Source: Dipteronia dyeriana (lineage: Eukaryota > Streptophyta > Magnoliopsida > Sapindales > Sapindaceae). Taken from it: 64,000 nucleotides of DNA. This document shows, piece after piece, positions 12,603 to 24,916 of this stretch. The stretch spans positions 6,157,768 through 6,221,767 of the forward strand of contig CM065300.1 of assembly GCA_032871835.1 (NCBI GenBank). Reading direction: 5' to 3'. The notes beneath the pieces are model-generated. The model had not been told where the DNA came from. It did no database searches and saw only the letters and a program-made list of their open reading frames with translations. Position numbers and translations under genes: made by a program. Position 1 is the stretch's first letter; the number at the start of each line of letters is the position of its first letter.

Positions 12603-13259
12603 TAGTGGTGTAAATATGGACCGGGCCGAGACAGGACAGTCCGTGTGATCCGCGAAGGGAAACGGGCCATGTCAAGCACGGCCTGTGAAAGAGGCAGGTA
12701 AGGCCAAGCCCGGCACACAGACGGGCGGTGTGGCGGGCTTTAGGGGTTATGTCTGGCAAACCGGCTCGCAACGGCACGCGGAACCGGTGTGCTAGGCCCC
12801 TGGACCGGCACGCCGGCCTGCCAATTCGACAGTTGTTTTTATATAAAAAAAAAAATTAAAAAAATCTCTCCAACGGCTGGATTTTGAATTTCAATCATTA
12901 GAGGATTGACAAATTACAAAAAAAAACCCCTGAAGTCTTCTAATTTATATTTTGACCCACAATTCAAATTTTTCTATAAATACTTCCATCAATTTCATTT
13001 TCCATTCACTCTCTCTCTCTATCATTCTCTCAAATCTCAATCTCTACATTCTCCAATTATCTACATTTTTTCATTCAATTTCATTCTTACTCTCTCTCTA
13101 CAAAATTTATAATACTAATTTCCTATCTTATTCTCTAAATTTTCCACAAACACACCAAAGTTTAAAGGTACAATTTTTTATTACTTTTGTTGAAACATTT
13201 TTTGATAGTAAATTTATAATTTTATATTTAGACTTTAGTTATTAAATGATAACATTTTT

Positions 13260-14040
13260 ATTAAGTTAGTTAGTTAGTTTATCAATTTGTATGCATACTT
13301 AGTTAATTTTAATATTATTGTTAAGTATATTAAGATTTATAAGTTTAGACTTTAGGATTGATTTTAATATTTGTTGTTAGTGAATTTAGTAATTTAATTT
13401 GTATTAGTAAATTTAATATTTTTTTATTAGTAAATTATGAATTTTAAGTGTAGGAGTTAAGTTTAATATTTTGTGTTAGTATATTATAAATTTTAAGTAT
13501 AGTGGTTAATTTTTATATGTTTTGTTAATAAATTATGAATTTTAAGTGTAGTATTAGATTCAATATTTGTTGTTAGTAAATTTATCAATTTAATTTGTAT
13601 TAGTGAATATAATATTTTGTGTTAGTAAAATATGAATTTTAAGTATAGTAGTTAATTTTTGATATTTTGTGTTAGTATATTATGAATTTAAAGTGTAGTT
13701 GTTAATTTTAATATGTTTTGTTAGTAAATTAAGATTTTTAAGTGTAATATTAAATTTAATATTTGTTGTTAGTAAATTTATCAATTTAATTTGTGTTAGT
13801 GAATTTAATATTTTTTGTTAGTAAATTATGAATTTTAAGTGTAGTAGTTTTTTTTTTTGATAAAAATTAAGTATAGTAGTTAATTTTAATATTTTGTGTT
13901 AGTGTATCGTGATTTTTAAGTGTAGTGGTTAATTTAATATGTTTTGTTAGTAAATTAAGATTTGTAAGTGTAGTATTAAATTTAATATTTGTTGTTAGTA
14001 AATTATGAATTTTAAGTATAGTATTCATTTTAATATCTTT
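13260..14040 (+). repeat. degenerate tandem repeats in the hAT leader intron
   Basis: A motif close to TTAGTAAATTATGAATTTTAAGTGTAG followed by TTAATTTTAATATTTTGTG recurs at least eight times between 13260 and 14040, giving irregular AT-rich repeats of about 60-100 bp. The repeats fill the intron between leader exon and first coding exon of the hAT-like element. Confidence 0.7.
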
Positions 14041-14061
14041 TGTTGATATTTGTATCAGAAA

Positions 14062-14173
14062 ATGGATCGTAACCAGCAGCCTAATTTTCCGGACGGTTTG
14101 AATATATTGAACAATGATTTTGATATTTCTGAACCGATCATACTCAAGCGGGACCTTCCGGTTCCGCCGTTAC
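14062..14173 (+). pseudogene. N-terminal exon start of putative hAT transposase, disrupted
   Basis: An ATG three bases after a strong 3' splice site (TTGTATCAG, ending 14058) opens a hydrophilic frame of about 37 codons (asparagine, aspartate and proline rich) that ends in the MITE at 14174-14819. After the MITE (14828 onward) no continuing zinc-finger or transposase domain can be read. The assignment to a transposase is inferred from the upstream hAT-like terminal and leader structure, not from a protein motif. Confidence 0.3.
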
Positions 14174-14819
14174 TAGGAATGGCAATGGGTTGGGTTCAGA
14201 CGGGTTTGGCAAAATCAAAATCCAAACCCAAACCCGCGACAATTTGTGTCATATAAACCTTCCCACTAACCCGCGAAAATAGACGGGTTCTGGTTCGGGT
14301 TTCACCCACGGGTTTAGAGGAAACCCAAACCCGCCCATTGACCCCATGAAACAAGCGGGTCAAACCTACGAACCAGCGAACCTGCCAATTTTTTTTTTAG
14401 AAAAAAAATATGTTTTTTTAAATATATGAAAACTGTAATTTTAAAGATTATAAACGTTTAATATAGTGAAGATTTTAACTCATTTCAAGTATATTTCTTA
14501 GTTCAAACAAAAGTCATGAACCAAAGCACACACACATGTGTTTTTTTATTCTTTATATAGTTACAAGTGTTTTTTTATTGGAGTTTAGATTTATTATATT
14601 TTAAATAATAAATACTATATAATTTTTATTTAAACGGGTTCGCAGGTCACCTATGAGTTTATTTTCTCAATCTAAGCTCATACCCAAACCCAAACCCAAA
14701 CCCAAACCCGTTGGGTTTTTACTATACAGGTTCACGAGTCATAATTTTGTCCCCTATACCCGCTCCAAGAGGGTTGGGTTCGGGCCGGTCCCACGGTTTA
14801 GGTTTTATTATCATCCCTA
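14174..14819. mobile_element. hAT-type MITE, 646 bp
   Basis: Left end TAGGAATGGCAATGGGTTGGG and right end ATTATCATCCCTA are imperfect inverted repeats. The flanks GCCGTTAC (14166-14173) and GATGTTAC (14820-14827) match at 6 of 8 positions, an 8-bp target duplication as hAT insertions make. The interior carries many copies of ACCCAAACCC/GGGTTTGGG near both ends and encodes nothing. It landed just after the ATG-containing exon start of the putative transposase. Confidence 0.78.
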
Positions 14820-15170
14820 GATGTTACATCAATATCACGTCCCAAAAGATTCACATCAAATGCCTGACAGTGTTTCGATGTAGTCGAAATGACACTCCCA
14901 TACGGGACCGACTGGGAGCAGAGTTAAATGTAAGTTTTGTTCTAAGAACTATTCCAGTAGTAGGAATGACATCGATAATTTGAGAAGTCATATGGAGAAA
15001 TGCATGTCTACATATGGACATGTAAACACTACAACCCATACATAACTACAAAGACACCCAGACGGATCTGTTACGACGTGACAGTTCGACACCGAACACG
15101 CTAGAGAGTGCTCGACATGATATATTGTACAAACCAATCAATCAATCAATGTCGGTGGCAATCCAATTTA

Positions 15171-15305
15171 TTTACAGAGATGTTACGGCAGAAAAGAAAA
15201 AAGTAGTTTTTTTTTTGTTTGAAACAATTGTGTTGGGGTGTTTTTCATTTTTCCACTTAACAAGATTTTTAAAAGTTTAAGTAAAGCTTAGTTTAAGGGA
15301 TGATC

Positions 15306-15336
<31 letters not shown>

Positions 15337-18300
15337 GGGTTATTGATTTGGCAAGTTGCAGCAGCAGTTTTGTGAGATTTAATAAATCTTTTAAAATATC
15401 AAATTATTTTGTTAATTAAATATAAAGACTTTCTTAGAGTAGCTGTTGTATCTTTTTATTTAAAAAAAAAAAAAATCAGTATGTGACAGATATTGTCAGA
15501 TCAATATTAAATAAGTTGAACTGTTGAAGCTACTAAACTTGGCCGGAATTCACCATAGAGGGAAGAAGGTAGCTAGCTGTCAGCATATCATAACATATTA
15601 AATCAAACTATTAAATTTTCTTTTATTAATTTTTTATATAATTCATATTAAATTATTAATTTTAAAACGACATTATAACAACGTAAAGGGCAATTAGCAA
15701 GTAGATCTTGAACTTTTTATTAATATTTTATTATTTACAACTTTTATAAAAATAGTCAAATTAATCCTTACATTTTTCAAATATCAAATTAGTCCCTCTA
15801 ACCAAGTTTCATCGATCAATTGAATTGTATAAAGTTAAAAGTGTACTTTACTCCTAAATAATAAAATAACGATACATGTACAGTTTTTTTAAAACATGTA
15901 TATTTTTATTTATTTTATTTGTGGGTTTGATTTTTAAATATTTTTGACAACAATAGTTGTATAATATTAACAAAAACAAATTATATAAAAATGGTAAAAT
16001 ATTAAATCGAGAATGAATAGTAATTAAGGGTATGATTGATATTGTCTTATTAAAATATTTTTAGATTTTTTTTAGAAAAATTTAATTAAAGAAGGTACAA
16101 ATGACGTTTCATTAATTATATATTGTTTTTTTTTGTAATTATAATAATGAATTTAATACACAAAAAAACAAAACAATTTTGCTCTAATATGATAAATAAA
16201 TGGTATTTACGTATTTTAATTAAAATTGTTAAAGTCAACTGATATATTTAACACCGTTAAACCGTTAGAGAGACCAATTTGATCACTTCTCAAAGGAGAG
16301 GGATTAATTTGATACTTTGAAAAAATATGAGGACCAATTTGATCATTTTTATGAAAATCGAAAGTCAATTTAAAAATTTTAAAAAGTTCAAAACCTAATT
16401 GATAATTGTTTTAATATAAATTTAAAATGACTAATCGGGAACATTATAGACATTTCAGATTAATACAGTAAGTTTCTTAATATGGAAACAACAATCATTA
16501 TCTACATAAATATTTTTATTTTATTTTTAAAAATAGAGGAATGACTTATGTATATAACGTGGATACGAGATTACGTGTTTGGGTTATCTTTTTTTAAATA
16601 TAATCTATTATAAAATTTCATTAAAAAAGCATGATTTTTTTTTTATAAAATTAATAATTTCAGTTAGAACCCCTTTTTGTCTTGCTAGGTGTTCTCTCTT
16701 TTTACGGTACTAATTTTGGATGCGCTGGAGCCGTGAAGGAGTTGATTAGCTGAATCATTATCATTGCACAGGTGACAGCCTGACAGGTATTAAACAAAGG
16801 AAGAGAAATTTAAATAATTAATTAAGTATAAATCAGAGGATATCAGGCTTTTTAAGTTTTCATTAACACAAAATTTATTTGAAAAAAAAAAATCCAATTA
16901 CCAATTCATGACAAAAAGCAATTGGGGCATTAACAAACTATTCTTGGAAGAAAAGAAAATGTAAAAAATTAAAAGAGGAAGTACAGATTAAAAGAACTAA
17001 AACTTGTAAAAAAAAAAAAAAAAATGGTTTATACACTTGAAACGACAAATACTATATTTCGTAAGACTATACAACATATAAAACTCTAAAGCAACATAAG
17101 AAAATAAAACATGACTATATATATGCAGAATATATAATACGCCATGCCTTTGCTTCACCAATGCTTGAACATAATTCCCACCGCCACCGTTCTTTTTTTC
17201 TGATCCTCTGCTAACCGGGCACGAATGATAATGTGGGCTGAAAGCATGAAAGGGACTGCAGAATCCGTCCACCATATTTTAATTTCTTTTTAAAGTTTTT
17301 ACTCTATGGCCCATTATATGTAAAGTAATATCAACAGGTTCAACGGTCCAAGCCCCAATGTTAATTTATTGACCTCATTTTGAATTATTTTTTTTTACAT
17401 TCTTGAGACCATATTTGTCCCCATATACAGTAAAAATATTTACTCTTTTTTATTTACTTGTACATTATTTTATTATTTACTTTTTTTTTTGGGTTTCCAT
17501 TAAAATTAATTTAGAATTAATTTGATTTAATTCAATTTCTTGTGATAAAGTGGAGAATGATTTTCATACAAATTGCATGAAAATTATTTGATTATATATT
17601 ATATTATATTGTATGTTTCTTTCTTGACTTTATTTGCTTGTTCGAAATATAGAATATATACTTTGTAGGATTAGATTTATTATATAGGATGACTCATTAT
17701 ATATTTACTTTTTATTAATGAAATTCATCTTCCTGGTTTAATTTTTTTTATATATTATTATTTAGTTGTGTATTTACTTTTTATTAATGAAATACATCTT
17801 ACTATTAAGGTTGTTTAGTTTTTTATATATATTACTATTTAGTTATGTATTTACTTATATATTTACTTTTTATTAATAAAATTCATCAACTTACTATGAT
17901 TGCTTAAAAAAATATATATATATATATTAGTTCAGCCTTGCAAGATAAAAAATCTTAGGTCTCGTTTGTTTTTTCATCTTAAATCTTATAAGATCTTATT
18001 TTATTAGAGATTTGGACAAGTCTTAAAAATTAAGATACTCTATTACGTTTGTTTTTATATTTTAGATGACTTATTGAAATGTAATTTTTTTTCTATTTTA
18101 CATTTATAACCTTTCAATTTGACAAAATAATTTTTGTTTTTTAAATTAAAAAAAGAAAATAAAAATAAATAAAAAACATATACATGAGATCGCACCAGCG
18201 ATCTCCACTGGATGAGATCTAGCGATCTTCACGTCTCTCCCTCCTCTATCGCCACATTCATGCCGCCGCCGTCGCCTCACCCGAGATCGTCTCTCTCCTC

Positions 18301-18588
18301 AACCGCCTTCGCCACCGCATCACTCAATCGCCTCTCTCTGCCTCATCTGTTGCACACCACACGTAGATCTCCCTCCCTCATCTGTCGTCAACCTCCATCT
18401 GCATCCACCGTCGTCCATCCATCTCCTTCTCCTCTTCCATCCACCGTCGACCTCCATCTGTATCTGTCGTCGTCCATCCATCTCTTTCTCTTATTCCATC
18501 CACCGTCAACCTTCATCTGCAACCGACCTCTAAAATTGAATAGGAGGTGTCGTCTCCTCCAGTCCCAATGGGTGGCACCGCCGTCACC
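15171..18588. other. AT-rich intergenic DNA
   Basis: Contains a 28-base T tract (about 15309-15336), AT-rich tracts and a C/T-rich, low-complexity open frame at 18212-18616 composed of repeated CCATCCACCGTCGTC-like units. On the minus strand at about 17170-17280 there is a GC-richer frame ending in a Gly run that could be an exon remnant, but it has no recognisable motif. No gene is supported. Confidence 0.4.
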
Positions 18589-20027
18589 TGTTGGGGTTTA
18601 TGCCATAAACATGTAACTTGTAAATGGATTTATGAAGTAAATAAAAAAGAAAGGTTCAATTCATTCTAGTTATGTCATTTATTTTATAAACTTGTGTACA
18701 TATTAACATCCTGGATTGCCGGATGTAATATCGATCTGTGTATATAAGTGTCATAAACGGATGGATACAGTAAGAGACGTGCAATCTAAAGAGTCCATAG
18801 ATAGCAAATAAAGTTGGGTACTTTATTTGTAGTTAATCTATAGTTGTGGTTCATTCCGTAATATACATTGATTCTATCCTGAATCATTCATATGAGATAT
18901 AAGAATGGAGACACCTTGTATGATGTGATCATATAGGACTGAGCCATGATCTATATGAATCTCACACCAAAATCCGTTTACCGATGGGATTCATATATAT
19001 CAACTAACTATGGCTATATATGAGTGATCTTAATCCTAAGTGTCTTACCGACTCCTTCAGGTTAGATCGTGGTCTTTGATATACCATGGGTGAGATCAGA
19101 TGCATTTCTTTATCAATATACTCCGTATGTTAGGATTGCGGTTTAGCTTGTGGCTGGAAAGGTTTGTACACAATAGTGGAATCCACTCCTTGTTGTGCGA
19201 AGTAGATGGTAGTTCCCTTAAGGGTTGATTCGGGACTTGGACAATATGAGCGCTCTCCTAATTACGTGAGGAAATAGGATTTATTGTCCATTAGAGAATT
19301 AATGGTACTTAAAGGATATATGTAATTAGAGGGGTATAATGGACTTTATGACCCAGTTTAATTATAAACTACTGTGGAGGATCACACCATATATAATAGC
19401 TATATCAATGGACACCGAGTTGTATCGGTCTGTGTAAAAACGTCTGTAGTTGTGAGAGTACAGCTTCGGATTTTTAGTGGAATAACACCAGAGTTAATAA
19501 TAAAGGAATATTAATTAAAGAGTTTAATTAATGATTTTGAGGATTATTGAAGCTCAAAATACTGTGGATCAATTAGGTCCCCTTGCTAGCCCGATTGATT
19601 TAGGTAACAAGGGTCACAGTTAATTAATTGGATTGTCCAATTAATTGTGTTATGAAAGTGACATGTATTTATTCGAGAATTAATTAAATAATGAGATTAT
19701 TTAATTAGTGAATAATGATGATTTAATAAATTAAATAATAAGATTATTTAATTATGTTATTAATCACTAAATGGAGGGTGTATGTTGATATTTATTTTTA
19801 AATAAAATAAGATAATTTGATTATTTTATTTTATTAAATTAAATATTTATTTTTTGATTTCAAATAGTTTGAATTCAAATAAAATCAAATAAAAGATATG
19901 AAATATTTTTTATTTGAAAGTTTTTAAAAATCAAATATAGATTTGATCAAATTTTTTGAATAATATATATAAGATATATATTATTTGAAAAAAAAAACAA
20001 ACAAAAAAATGTGCGTGAAAAGCACAG

Positions 20028-20035
<8 letters not shown>
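18589..20035 (+). repeat. LTR-like sequence, possibly a solo Copia LTR
   Basis: Starts TGTTGGGGTTTATGCCATAAAC and runs about 1.4 kb without coding capacity. The TGTTGGG start and long, moderately GC sequence followed by AT-rich tail resemble plant Copia LTRs. No internal element sequence, primer-binding site or second copy is found next to it, so it would be a solo or truncated LTR. The right end is unclear because of an AT microsatellite (20041-20067) and the neighbouring pararetrovirus. Confidence 0.4.
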
Positions 20036-20074
<39 letters not shown>

Positions 20075-20379
20075 ATATAAAACACAAGACAATATATAGT
20101 AATTCTAAAAACATTCAAAGAATCAAAGACGAAATAAACAAGCAATTAACTATTCAATAATACAGTATAAATACAAGTATTGGTCAAGTACTTGACGTTG
20201 TTTAAACCTTAGTTTATCCTGGCCAGCACCACTCTGGATACAGATATGTTAAGGTATTCCAGCCTATATACTTTTAGACCAGAATGGAGTAATAATTCAT
20301 AAAAAGATAAAGAAACGTTTGCTTACAGTGCTTAGGTAAAATATGTCTGACAACAAAGTAGATTAACAGAAATAAGTCT

Positions 20380-20700
20380 CAAATTTTATTTAAGTGGAAG
20401 TCCAGAAATTTACAAGATGAGAAGGAGAGGGAATAGTAATGCTTCGCAGAACATTCAAAGAAAAATTAAAACTGAAAACTGAACCTGCCTCTGAATGAAG
20501 ACTTCAGAGAATATATAAACAAAAGTTAATCATGGTTAAGCTAAACAGGGTTAACAAACCATACATCATTATTATAAAGGACAAAGATGTGTCGGCAGAG
20601 GTACAATTTTCTTTTGCTTTTGTCAAGTCAATTGTCTTTTTTGCTAGTTACTTTGCTTTTATTGGCGAATCTCTTGCTTTATATCGTCTGTCATCCTTAT
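20380..20700 (-). promoter_or_regulatory. pararetrovirus promoter and polyadenylation region
   Basis: Downstream of the second ORF lies a TATA box (minus-strand GTTTATATAT, 20511-20520). It is followed by a leader rich in CT and GAGG motifs, and by an AATAAA-type signal (20385-20390) about 100-130 nt after the expected start site. This order, with the polyA signal inside the transcript head, is what caulimovirid terminally redundant transcripts need. Whether it is still active is unknown. Confidence 0.55.
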
Positions 20701-20714
20701 CATCAAGGATAAGT

Positions 20715-22136
20715 TCAGGGGTCTTCGCCAAAGAAAGTTGATGGGTCATCACTGTCATAAACATATTTATCTGAGTCATCATCTTTGTCTTTATCGCTTT
20801 GGTCTGAACTGGTACCAATCTGAGACATGCTGGCCATGGAGTTCTTCATTTCTTCGGCAATTTTCATGAGCTTATCAGGGGTTGTTGCAGCTGCAATTCT
20901 AGCCTGATTATGAGACTTTGCCACGAGGAAGCCTGATTGGTCCGAAATTTTGTTGCTAAGGGCAGGGTTATCTATGAACCATATGGAAACCCTATCTTTT
21001 CCCAAATTAGTAAGGTTCATACCGCTCCACCATTTAATCTTGATTTGTCTTCCAAAATAGGGGACTTTGACATTTCTCACGGTTTTGTCTTGGATGGCAT
21101 ATTCGAGCATTAAGATCCATGTCAAGTTGAAATTGATAAAGAAGCAAAATAGGTCTGGGCAAATGTCCCATTCATCGGGTTTGGAAAGGTTAGAGATCCA
21201 GAAGGAATATCCTTCCTTAACCTGACTGGGGAGAAAGTCAATTGTCGGGCCAAATTTGTCCCACCATTCCAAGAATCAGACTGGTAGATCAATTTTGAAT
21301 TTTTTGTCAAAATAAATAAACCAGGAGAGGGGATTTCCTGGGTTTTGTCCATATAAAAACTTGGTCCAAGCTTCAATATAGTCCCAGTAAGAAAATTCTG
21401 AGACGTGGAAAATTCTACTGAAATTCCTTGTTGCGTTGGGATCCCCACCCCACTGCTCAAGGGTAATAATTTTGCAAATCTTTATCTTCCTGAAAATTAG
21501 TTTTTCTTTGTCGATTTTGTCGAAAACATCTGAAATAAAAATTGAATCTGTGTCCACAAGAATGAATTCATAGAATATATGTCTTTTTAATAAGTCTTAT
21601 GGGATCCTTCCAAACAAGGGATTGATGATGTCATCCGCTAGTTTTTTAGGTTCCTTAAAATAATGGTCGTGCAAAAAATGTTGTTCCATGGCAAAAAACC
21701 TGTCGAAGAAGGGTTTATTGATATAAGAATAAGTCGGTTGGTTGACCCTATGGAGGGCCGATTGTGAGGCCTGGGCCAGAATTTTCTCCTGTTTATTTGA
21801 ATGTGGGCTTATTTTTGAGGAGACAACTGTTTTGAATGGGCTGCTGTCTATTGCCAAAGGTGAGAAGGTATTTGTCGTGTGAATTGGGCTTTGGCTTGGG
21901 CTCCTGCTTGATGAAGGCCCAATAGGGGGAAATTGTGGGAATTGTATAGGTAATGAGTGGGGTGATTTGGGCTGAGATATAAAAGAAATAACATACTTTT
22001 CTTTATGACTACCTCTGGGGGAAGTATGATAAGTCAGTGATGATAATTCTATGCCTTTGTCTGATAAGTCAGATCTCAAGGAGCCTCTGCCACCAGGGCT
22101 TCGGCCACCACGACGACCTCTGTTTGAACTAGTCAT
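20715..22136 (-). pseudogene. pararetrovirus downstream ORF (unknown function)
   Basis: ATG at 22134-22136 opens a frame just 9 nt after the polyprotein end. It is basic and Gly/Arg/Ser/Pro-rich at first (RGRRGGRSPGGRGS), then becomes aromatic-rich (several W, Y, F), and ends in a Ser/Asp/Lys-rich acidic tail. Three frameshift-linked stretches (21597-22136, 21276-21557, 20715-21272) together cover about 470 codons. It lacks any RT, integrase or obvious known fold. Position and size suit the second ORF of florendoviruses, whose function is unknown; a translational transactivator of other genera is an alternative I cannot support from motifs. Confidence 0.6.
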
Positions 22137-22144
22137 TTGTCACC

Positions 22145-22559
22145 CTATAAAAATTCTCCGGTCAGGAAATCTGGGAGACTATTTTCTGATCCTTTAATAT
22201 ACTCAATGTCAAAATCAAAAGCAGATAAAAGGGCTTGCCATCTAGCAAAGATTTGTTTAGAGACAAGATTTTTTACATCTTTTTTCAAAATAAATTTTGC
22301 CGATTGGCAATCAAATCTTAAAATAAACCTTTGATTTATCAAATCATCTTATAATTTTTTAATTGTCAAAACGATAGCTAGGATTTCTTTTTTAACAGTT
22401 GAATACTTTTGTTGGGTGTCATTCCATGATCCTGAAACATACCTAACTAAACATTCTTTATTATCAATGGTTTGTTTCAAAATGCCACGAAATCCTATAT
22501 CTGAAGCATCTATTTCAACCGTCTTGGGGGCAGTAGGATGACAAATAGACATGCAAGGG
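22145..22559 (-). pseudogene. pararetrovirus RNase H (broken)
   Basis: The RNase H domain begins with the TVEIDASDIGFRGIL block near 22485-22530 and continues with the GSWNDTQQKYSTVKKEILAIV block; a TAA/TGA region at about 22343-22348 interrupts it. The last part contains FDCQSAKFIL and the IEYIKGSENSLPDFL block that closes caulimovirid polyproteins (about 22160-22210). No chromodomain or integrase follows; the next frame begins within 10 nt. Confidence 0.9.
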
Positions 22560-23353
22560 AGTTTCCTAACATATTTCTTTACATGTTGGACAACTTTAGT
22601 ATGCTCTTCTGTCCAAGGGAGAGGGTTAGTCTTTAATCTTTGAAAAAGGGGTTTACAAATGATACTAAGCTCTTTGTAAAAATTCGAAATATAATTTAGA
22701 CATCCTAAAAACCTTTGTAATTGCTTTTTGTATTTTATTTCGTCTGGGAATTTGTCAGCAAAATCAAGACTCCTTTGGATGGGAACAATTGTTCCTCTTT
22801 TGATATTATGGCCCAGGAACCTGATATTGGTTTGGAGAAGGGTAATTTTTGGGGCCGAAATGACTAACCCATGATGTTTGATAGTTTTGAGGAATATGTC
22901 CAAGTGTTTCCAATGTAGGTCAATATTTTTTGAATAAATCAAAACATCATCTATTTAAACAATAGAAAATTCAGTGAAAGAATTAAAAATATTATTCATG
23001 ATGCATTGGAATTCACTAGGTGCATTTTTAAGGCCAAATGGCATAACATTCCATTCATATTGCCCGAAAGGGACTGTAAAGGCAATCTTGTAACGGTCTT
23101 GTTCGGCAACCTGAATTTGTCAAAAGCCTGATTTCATGTCAAATTTTGAGAAAATAATAGAGTCATAAAGTCTTTTCAATAGGTCAGACTTATTATGCAA
23201 AGGGTATCTAATCCATTGTAAAGCGTCGTTTAAGGACTTGTAATTGATAACAAGCCTAGGAACTCCTCTTTCTATTTTCGTATTTTTTTGAACATAAAAG
23301 GCAGGACAACTCCATGGGGATTTAGAAGGCCTGATAAGTTTCTTTTCAAGCAA
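22560..23353 (-). pseudogene. pararetrovirus reverse transcriptase (broken)
   Basis: RT fingers/palm motifs run from the SKSPWSCPAFYVQK block (about 23310) through RLVINYKSLN and FSKFDMKSGF (about 23125). A TGA at about 23117 breaks the frame; after it the NVMPFGLKNAPSEF block is readable near 23020-23060. The YxDD motif is destroyed by TAA at 22955-22957 exactly at the tyrosine position, leaving IDDV behind the stop. Thumb sequence follows (FLGHNIKRG near 22800). The domain is caulimovirid in character. Confidence 0.9.
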
Positions 23354-23482
23354 ATCTTGAAATTATTTTTTACAGTATTCTACTAAATCGGCAGACATTT
23401 GAATTGGTCTAGATTTTGTTGGTATTCCCTTTTCATTAAAATCTTTAGTATAAGGAAGAGTAACAATGTGTTTCTTCCTATC

Positions 23483-24110
23483 CTAGAAAGCATTATGAAT
23501 TGTCGAACAGACTTCTTTCTCCAGTTTTTCTTTAAAGTTTTTTATTTTATCTTGTTCTCTGGAGTCTCCCAACCTGACTTCTTGTCTTTTGAAAACTAAG
23601 TCATCTTTTAAGAAATTTAATTGAGTCTGTCTTTGGTTAAGGGTAGCAATGCAATTTCTAAGATGGTCAGAAGTATTTTCCCAAATGTTTTTGTCTTTCA
23701 AAACATTTAAATCTCTTACAAGGACAGGGAAGATAAAAGGAAATATGATTTTTTTTCCTAAATATTCCGTAATAATTCCTTCAGCGATGACTTTGAATGG
23801 AGAAATCAGATAGAAAAATGGTAAGCCTAAAATCACATTATGAGTAAGGGTCTTGACAACAATAAAATCAGTATTATAGCAAACTCCACCATTACAGACT
23901 CTAGCATTAATGAGTTTGTATTTAATGTCTAATAGTGTCTTGTTAGCTCCATAGAGTGTTTCTGTCGTAAAATCTAGGTATTTGGTGGGGACCAAAGATT
24001 CTATTATACAATTTAGGTCAGCCCAGGTGTCAACAAGGGCGCTGACCCTTATATTATAATTAGGGGTAATCCTAAGGTCAATCTCGACATACCACTTTTG
24101 AATCCTAATT
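23483..24110 (-). pseudogene. pararetrovirus aspartic protease region, active site altered
   Basis: The retropepsin-like region is read from about 24110 down to about 23780, with the flap and the conserved ILGLPFF block near 23815-23835, and continues into the linker before RT. At the active site (about 24025-24040) the expected D-T-G triad reads DTW: the glycine codon is TGG. A stop follows near 23997, so the domain is spread over two open stretches. With the glycine lost the protease would not be active. Confidence 0.75.
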
Positions 24111-24319
24111 TCTTGTATGGCATTGATTTGAGAAAAACTAGAGGTGCCTTTGGCTTCTTCATGGTCAGGCTGCTCTTTGTCAGATTCGTCAGAGCTGTTA
24201 AAGCTTGACTGTTTTTCTGGGAGAGGAATTTTTGGAAATTGTTCTTCCTAGCTTCCTTTGATCTGTAAATCTTGGATTTGTCTTTTTAAAATCTTTATTT
24301 CTCCCTTGACCTCAAGGAC

Positions 24320-24907
24320 CTATTTTTGTAAGTATGAAATGGTTACTTTTCTGGATTTGGTTTGGAATTTTCCCAAAACATTTTGTTCAAAATCAGGGGT
24401 TTGGAAAGGGGCATTTCTGAAAGGTTTGGCTTCGGTGAGGGGGGTATTACTGCTACTAGGAACAGCTTCACCGGTGATTTTTTGTTGTAGTTGTCTGATG
24501 TGTTTTGCCTTTTGCAAAGGATCACTAATATCATCAATCATGTTAATTATTAGGGAATAGTCATGTTGATCGAGGACATTAATTTCCTTACAAAAGCAGA
24601 GCTGAGTTCCTGGTTTCGAATAAGAGGAAGAAGCAGAGGAAGAACTGCTGGAGGAAGATTCTCTAATGACAAGTACTTCATCAAGGGAAGATGAAGATTC
24701 ATCTAGAGATTCGGAATCATCATATAATACCTGGAGAACCTTTTCCTTAATTTCGTCTTCAAGGTCAAGGCTCTTAATCTTATCCTTTTGGTCAGGGCAC
24801 TTGTTGGCGTAATGACCATCTTTGCCGCACCTAAAACATTTACCTGATTTTTTAAAGTGTTTTTTCTTATTGAAATTATCGTATTTTCTTTTAATGTCGC
24901 TTTTCAT
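24320..24907 (-). pseudogene. pararetrovirus nucleic-acid-binding zinc knuckle region
   Basis: A lysine-rich start is followed by one CCHC zinc knuckle, CFRCGKDGHYANKC, at about 24797-24838 (C-x2-C-x4-H-x4-C complete). Downstream is a strongly acidic Ser/Asp/Glu-rich segment with a run of serines, then a helical region. In caulimovirids the knuckle at the capsid C-terminus binds RNA. The segment is open for 195 codons. Confidence 0.85.
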
Positions 24908-24916
24908 AGGAATTTC

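Larger units (their letters stand above)
12603..15170 (+). mobile_element. 5' portion of a hAT-like DNA transposon
   Basis: A terminus-like TAGTGGTGTAAATATGG at 12603 is followed by about 220 bp of GC-rich subterminal sequence crowded with CCGGGCC/GGCACGC/CCGGC motifs, typical of plant hAT elements. Then come a TATA-like TCTATAAAT (12973-12981), a CT-rich leader, a donor AAAG|GTACAA at 13167/13168, a long AT-rich intron and an acceptor TTTGTATCAG at 14049-14058 directly before ATG 14062. The start of an ORF follows, interrupted by a MITE at 14174. No BED zinc finger, catalytic core, dimerisation domain or 3' terminus is seen, so the right border given is arbitrary and the family assignment rests on structure. 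Confidence 0.5.

Noticed and set aside
12448..12777. Minus-strand frame with His-Thr run
   Set aside because: The run is the (GT)n microsatellite and the remainder is the GC-rich hAT subterminal region.
18212..18616. Ser/Pro/His-rich open frame of 134 codons
   Set aside because: Low-complexity CCATCCACCGTCGTC repeats give open frames by composition; no domain, and it runs into the LTR-like sequence.
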